Source: Candidatus Bathyarchaeota archaeon
Lineage (GTDB): Archaea > Asgardarchaeota > Lokiarchaeia > Sigyniarchaeales > Sigyniarchaeaceae
Direction: 5' to 3'
DNA: 16,452 bases
Assembly: GCA_014729935.1 (NCBI GenBank)
Contig: WJJB01000321.1
Span: forward strand, 1-16,452
Made by a program: the position numbers and the translations under genes. Shown piece by piece: positions 14,601-16,452 of this stretch (the first letter of the stretch is position 1; each line of letters opens with the position of its first letter). Below the pieces are notes generated by a model, which ran no database searches, had not been told where the DNA came from, and worked only from the letters and a program-made list of their open reading frames with translations.

Positions 14601-16452
14601 GATGATACCGGTGCCCCGCTAGATTCTGCAAGCATTGCCAGCTTCGCGTGGGAAAATCAAGATACTGGATCGAATGATAACGGTTCCTTGACCAACGAGG
14701 GGGGTGGATTTTACTCCTTAGGATTCCAAGGCACCGAATTGGGCACATACGAGATATCGATCAACCTTCACCAAGAATATTACGAGGCGAGGGAAGCAAT
14801 CATTACCGTCCTCGTGGGTGAATCTGATTTCAATTACACGGTGGATCCAACAAGCCAAGCAATCGTTTCAAACGATACTGCAGAATACAGGGTAACCGTG
14901 AGAGATAGATATAACGACAGCCTACTGATGGATGATGGTTTGGTTAATTTCGTCGATCCAATGAGCAATTTCACCAATGGCATTGATATCCACAACGAGA
15001 TGAATGGAACATTCACCATCAGTGTTCGGCCTTGGAATGATACCATCCAAGCAGCAACTTTTCTCTTGACCTTCAGGATCAACAAGTCAGATTACACGAG
15101 CGCGTTCTTCTATGTTTCCCTAACCGTGGTAGATTGGCCCATAGGCATGATTTTCAGTAAACCGAGCTACGAGGTTTTCAAGAATGAGGAACTTAACATC
15201 TCCCTCTCTCTCACCGACACGTGGAATGGTGGAAACGCTCTGGAAAATGCCAACCTCATGGCAGAGATCTCTGGTATCAGCGGTGCAACTTGGGCGGGCT
15301 TGCAGCATGTTAGCTTCTTAGAAAGCTCTCCCGGTACCTATTACATCCTGCTTGATGCCAGCGATACACTCCTATCAGATGATGGATCGTATGAAGTAAC
15401 GGTAAATGCGTCGATAGACATTCCTTCCCTCGATACCTATAATTTCACGCAAGTGACAACGGTTGGGTTTTCCATCAAGCTACGACCCATCATAGCCTCG
15501 ATCCAGTTGAACCAAACCTCGGTTCCATACGATCAGGATTTCCTAGTGGAGCTGACACTGGCAGATGGTTTAAATTCCACCGTGCTTGCAGAATCGTTCT
15601 TGCAACAGGCGGACGTGTTACTGGGATCATTAAACCCCTCATACACGAGCGCAACGTGGAATTACGTGGGGGGTAAGTTCTCATTTACCATGGCAACCAC
15701 TGGTTTAGCAATTGGGCAATACAATCTCGAAGTAAACCTGACCATGGATTCCACATTATACTTGGATGGTGAAACTTCCCAGAACCTGTGGATCGTTCGT
15801 CATGTTACCCAATCCTTTGCAAGCTCGAACCAAAGTAGCATAGCCAGGGGATTCGATGTTGAATTCACGATAAGCGTTGAGGATGCCATTGAATCCACCG
15901 CGTTATTGGAAGCTGGCGTATCTAGCATCACGCTAACCGCCGGTACCCTCGTGGAAACCTTCACTAGCGCCAACTGGACATTTAACGCTGGCGACTTCTC
16001 GATGAATCTTTCCACTAACATGCTTTCAGTCGGAAGGTACGATGTGCAAGTGCAGGTGGAAACGGATCCAACATATTTCGAGAATGGCACGGCGGTGCTC
16101 CCCATCTGGATTGTCCCGCATGATGTGTTGGTGAGTATCACCCCGATCGCGCCCATACCCTTCGAGGAGAATACCACCGTGGAAATTGAGGTCTTTGATC
16201 TTGTCACGTCCCTCCCCATCGAAGAAGCGAATATCACCGAATTCACGTTATTGGTTAACGGGGTGACAACATGGTATGATGGCTCCAACTGGACATATTC
16301 AGCAGGAGTGCTGGAAGTGAATCTCTCCACCAGTGGGCTCAGCATCGGGGTATATGACATCGATTGTGACGTGACCCTGAATCCATTGTACTACAATAAT
16401 GGATCTGACGTACTTCCGATTACCATCAGGCCGCGTCTCGTCGAATGGGTGA
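11682..16452 (+). CDS. Giant secreted surface protein with Ig-like repeats (partial, 3' end missing)
   Basis: One frame is open from the ATG at 11682 to the window end, at least 1590 residues, with no stop. A basic start (MHRKTSSIKWK) and hydrophobic core (LTLLTFLSIFTVSLFIG) form a signal peptide. Near residue 53, WWDSSWQYRALYTV resembles the start of DUF2341 domains. Residues of about 180-275 show alternating strands and helices (PKVVYYDANYG, GSVVVMARD, GGRILWVADWF), like a class-I amidotransferase or ThuA-type fold without a visible catalytic Cys. From about residue 415 come two carboxypeptidase-regulatory-like domains (GLPIEGANVSLYEY, GDPVEGARVEVFEN) and a looser third. From about 850 onward, Ig-like domains of about 105 residues repeat. 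There are very many N-x-S/T sequons, which fits an N-glycosylated archaeal cell-surface or S-layer-associated protein. The membrane anchor, if any, lies beyond the window. Adhesion or cell-surface assembly is likely; ligand unknown. Confidence 0.85.
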   Translation, partial: MHRKTSSIKWKLTLLTFLSIFTVSLFIGNAPETQERQDTHGPAFPTPSITTEWWDSSWQYRALYTVNSSVDLHDFVVNAEEVNFTQVLEDLGINTDVDGDFIPESLRVIEVGAASQNEIPYELIPLASGNFSVEWVLNGSVGPGADREFYFYFNNTGASWSKPVYYDSGDIFDPVFINESTWPKVVYYDANYGRNHWMRNPVDYKDYFNTKGYITKTAPELKTWMDIKIENGAIGSVVVMARDNIPDTVAESQSTSNTMRQYLDAGGRILWVADWFLYYQGHAGGGETRWGSNGGRNILGVRGQTTGGNVALTTEGNDWGHQKDWPDGNGASKRPVVRSDVSITFSYLTSATTRAVGWLKNFNSTYPNSGFMDLYPRSDFPGNDPSVQSGCWNMSRKYLSPLDEANIGFSGAEQYFIDLEATVLDLDGLPIEGANVSLYEYNGTHDVYTNISDITNGTGHVNFTAVDPANYSFRVNWELQGSNGTQVKDIKVTDGYVYNFDNDSIEITADITNLVLNLDDLDGDPVEGARVEVFENDTLGTSLANLTTDVSGNCTLRWSPANYSLMAYFIHENDTGIAAWDTGGELNLTDSTLQDIELTSLINIEETVNLSKFVVKVQADTSGDILLGARVNFKNDSLGYDVNLTVQDDSLTFLWHAISTGIEYNVSIEYLDENPLFEVNGTGGGLDDSHVISLQSKTWHDFNVSVSKVETYLNYNITVESHVDSSTKDFLNNNETCTAYWNDLVHVSIDYFYDNGTENVSITGASLKVNIKEVATSLYIDSGFSYSGGLYEITLNTSQINASVGSEIYGKYFNMFFLADKAGFEKNGSQFCTLNLIPYNTSLEVNTTSASVHYSYSLNVSAVYRDLNHSIEIPGATATWTLTRVSSGDSFGPNAMNEHQGGDYSLMLDTTGYELGQYTISIEVRKDLHLVQEVAVSLSIVEIPTVVNGTRIFHYTTSSIINQPWTFYLEYTRDDTGAPLDSASIASFAWENQDTGSNDNGSLTNEGGGFYSLGFQGTELGTYEISINLHQEYYEAREAIITVLVGESDFNYTVDPTSQAIVSNDTAEYRVTVRDRYNDSLLMDDGLVNFVDPMSNFTNGIDIHNEMNGTFTISVRPWNDTIQAATFLLTFRINKSDYTSAFFYVSLTVVDWPIGMIFSKPSYEVFKNEELNISLSLTDTWNGGNALENANLMAEISGISGATWAGLQHVSFLESSPGTYYILLDASDTLLSDDGSYEVTVNASIDIPSLDTYNFTQVTTVGFSIKLRPIIASIQLNQTSVPYDQDFLVELTLADGLNSTVLAESFLQQADVLLGSLNPSYTSATWNYVGGKFSFTMATTGLAIGQYNLEVNLTMDSTLYLDGETSQNLWIVRHVTQSFASSNQSSIARGFDVEFTISVEDAIESTALLEAGVSSITLTAGTLVETFTSANWTFNAGDFSMNLSTNMLSVGRYDVQVQVETDPTYFENGTAVLPIWIVPHDVLVSITPIAPIPFEENTTVEIEVFDLVTSLPIEEANITEFTLLVNGVTTWYDGSNWTYSAGVLEVNLSTSGLSIGVYDIDCDVTLNPLYYNNGSDVLPITIRPRLVEWV
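14382..16374 (+). repeat. Array of about 105-residue Ig-like repeats
   Basis: A signature (D/F)xxxLxTxGLxxGxYxxxV recurs at about 14382, 14700, 15328, 15667, 15984 and 16303, for example FTMATTGLAIGQYNLEV, MNLSTNMLSVGRYDVQV and VNLSTSGLSIGVYDIDC. A degenerate copy lies near 15003. The spacing is 303-339 nt. A tryptophan motif ([AS]xW followed by an aromatic residue and Gly) precedes several copies. The repeats are diverged at the DNA level, so the array is old. Confidence 0.7.

Noticed and set aside
12219..16360. Several 60-190 codon open frames on the - strand
   Set aside because: All are antisense to the continuous surface-protein frame, which is open for at least 1590 codons and carries consistent domain repeats.

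Overview
The window looks like chromosomal DNA of an archaeon of the Asgard group (Promethearchaeota). That is an inference from content. A small GTPase with eukaryote-like Arf/Rab signature motifs is fused to a longin-like domain and sits in an apparent operon with a JAMM/MPN+ protease of the Rpn11/Csn5 type and a second longin-like protein. Several genes are preceded by archaeal TATA-like boxes, GTG and TTG starts are common, and Shine-Dalgarno sites are of the GGAGG/GGTG kind. No rRNA, tRNA or CRISPR array was seen, so a finer assignment is not possible.

Layout. (1) Positions 1-2532, + strand: the 3' end of a gene whose double zinc-ribbon tail resembles SPFH/stomatin-family proteins of the YdjI type, then two paralogous zinc-ribbon proteins with C-terminal membrane hairpins (YdjG-like architecture). 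This looks like a membrane-surveillance module. (2) Positions 2567-4582, - strand: a 671-residue protein with a helical N-terminus, a very long disordered middle and a C-terminal helical hairpin; it converges on module 1 across a bidirectional hairpin terminator. (3) Positions 4736-5688, + strand: two translationally coupled genes of unknown function. (4) Positions 5978-7413, + strand: a PlsC-type acyltransferase with intact catalytic motifs, overlapped by 4 nt by a second acyltransferase-fold protein that has lost them. (5) Positions 7429-7752, - strand: a 5'-truncated relic of an IS200/IS605-type tnpB gene. (6) Positions 7798-11394, - strand: a three-gene operon, JAMM protease then longin-GTPase fusion then small longin-like protein. 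(7) From 11682 to the window end, + strand: one uninterrupted secreted protein of at least 1590 residues, with a DUF2341-like N-terminus, an apparent amidotransferase-like alpha/beta domain, carboxypeptidase-regulatory-like domains and a long array of about 105-residue Ig-like repeats.

How it may fit together. The GTPase operon is the most striking part. A longin domain covalently joined to an Arf-like GTPase recalls the eukaryotic SRX:SRbeta pair (longin plus Arf-like GTPase), and the co-transcribed JAMM protease suggests a link to ubiquitin-like or protein-complex turnover. The disordered 671-residue protein and the GTPase fusion end in similar helical hairpins, so they may dock on the same partner or on each other. 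The neighbouring acyltransferase pair and zinc-ribbon membrane proteins make membranes a common theme, but the functional links are inference from neighbourhood only.
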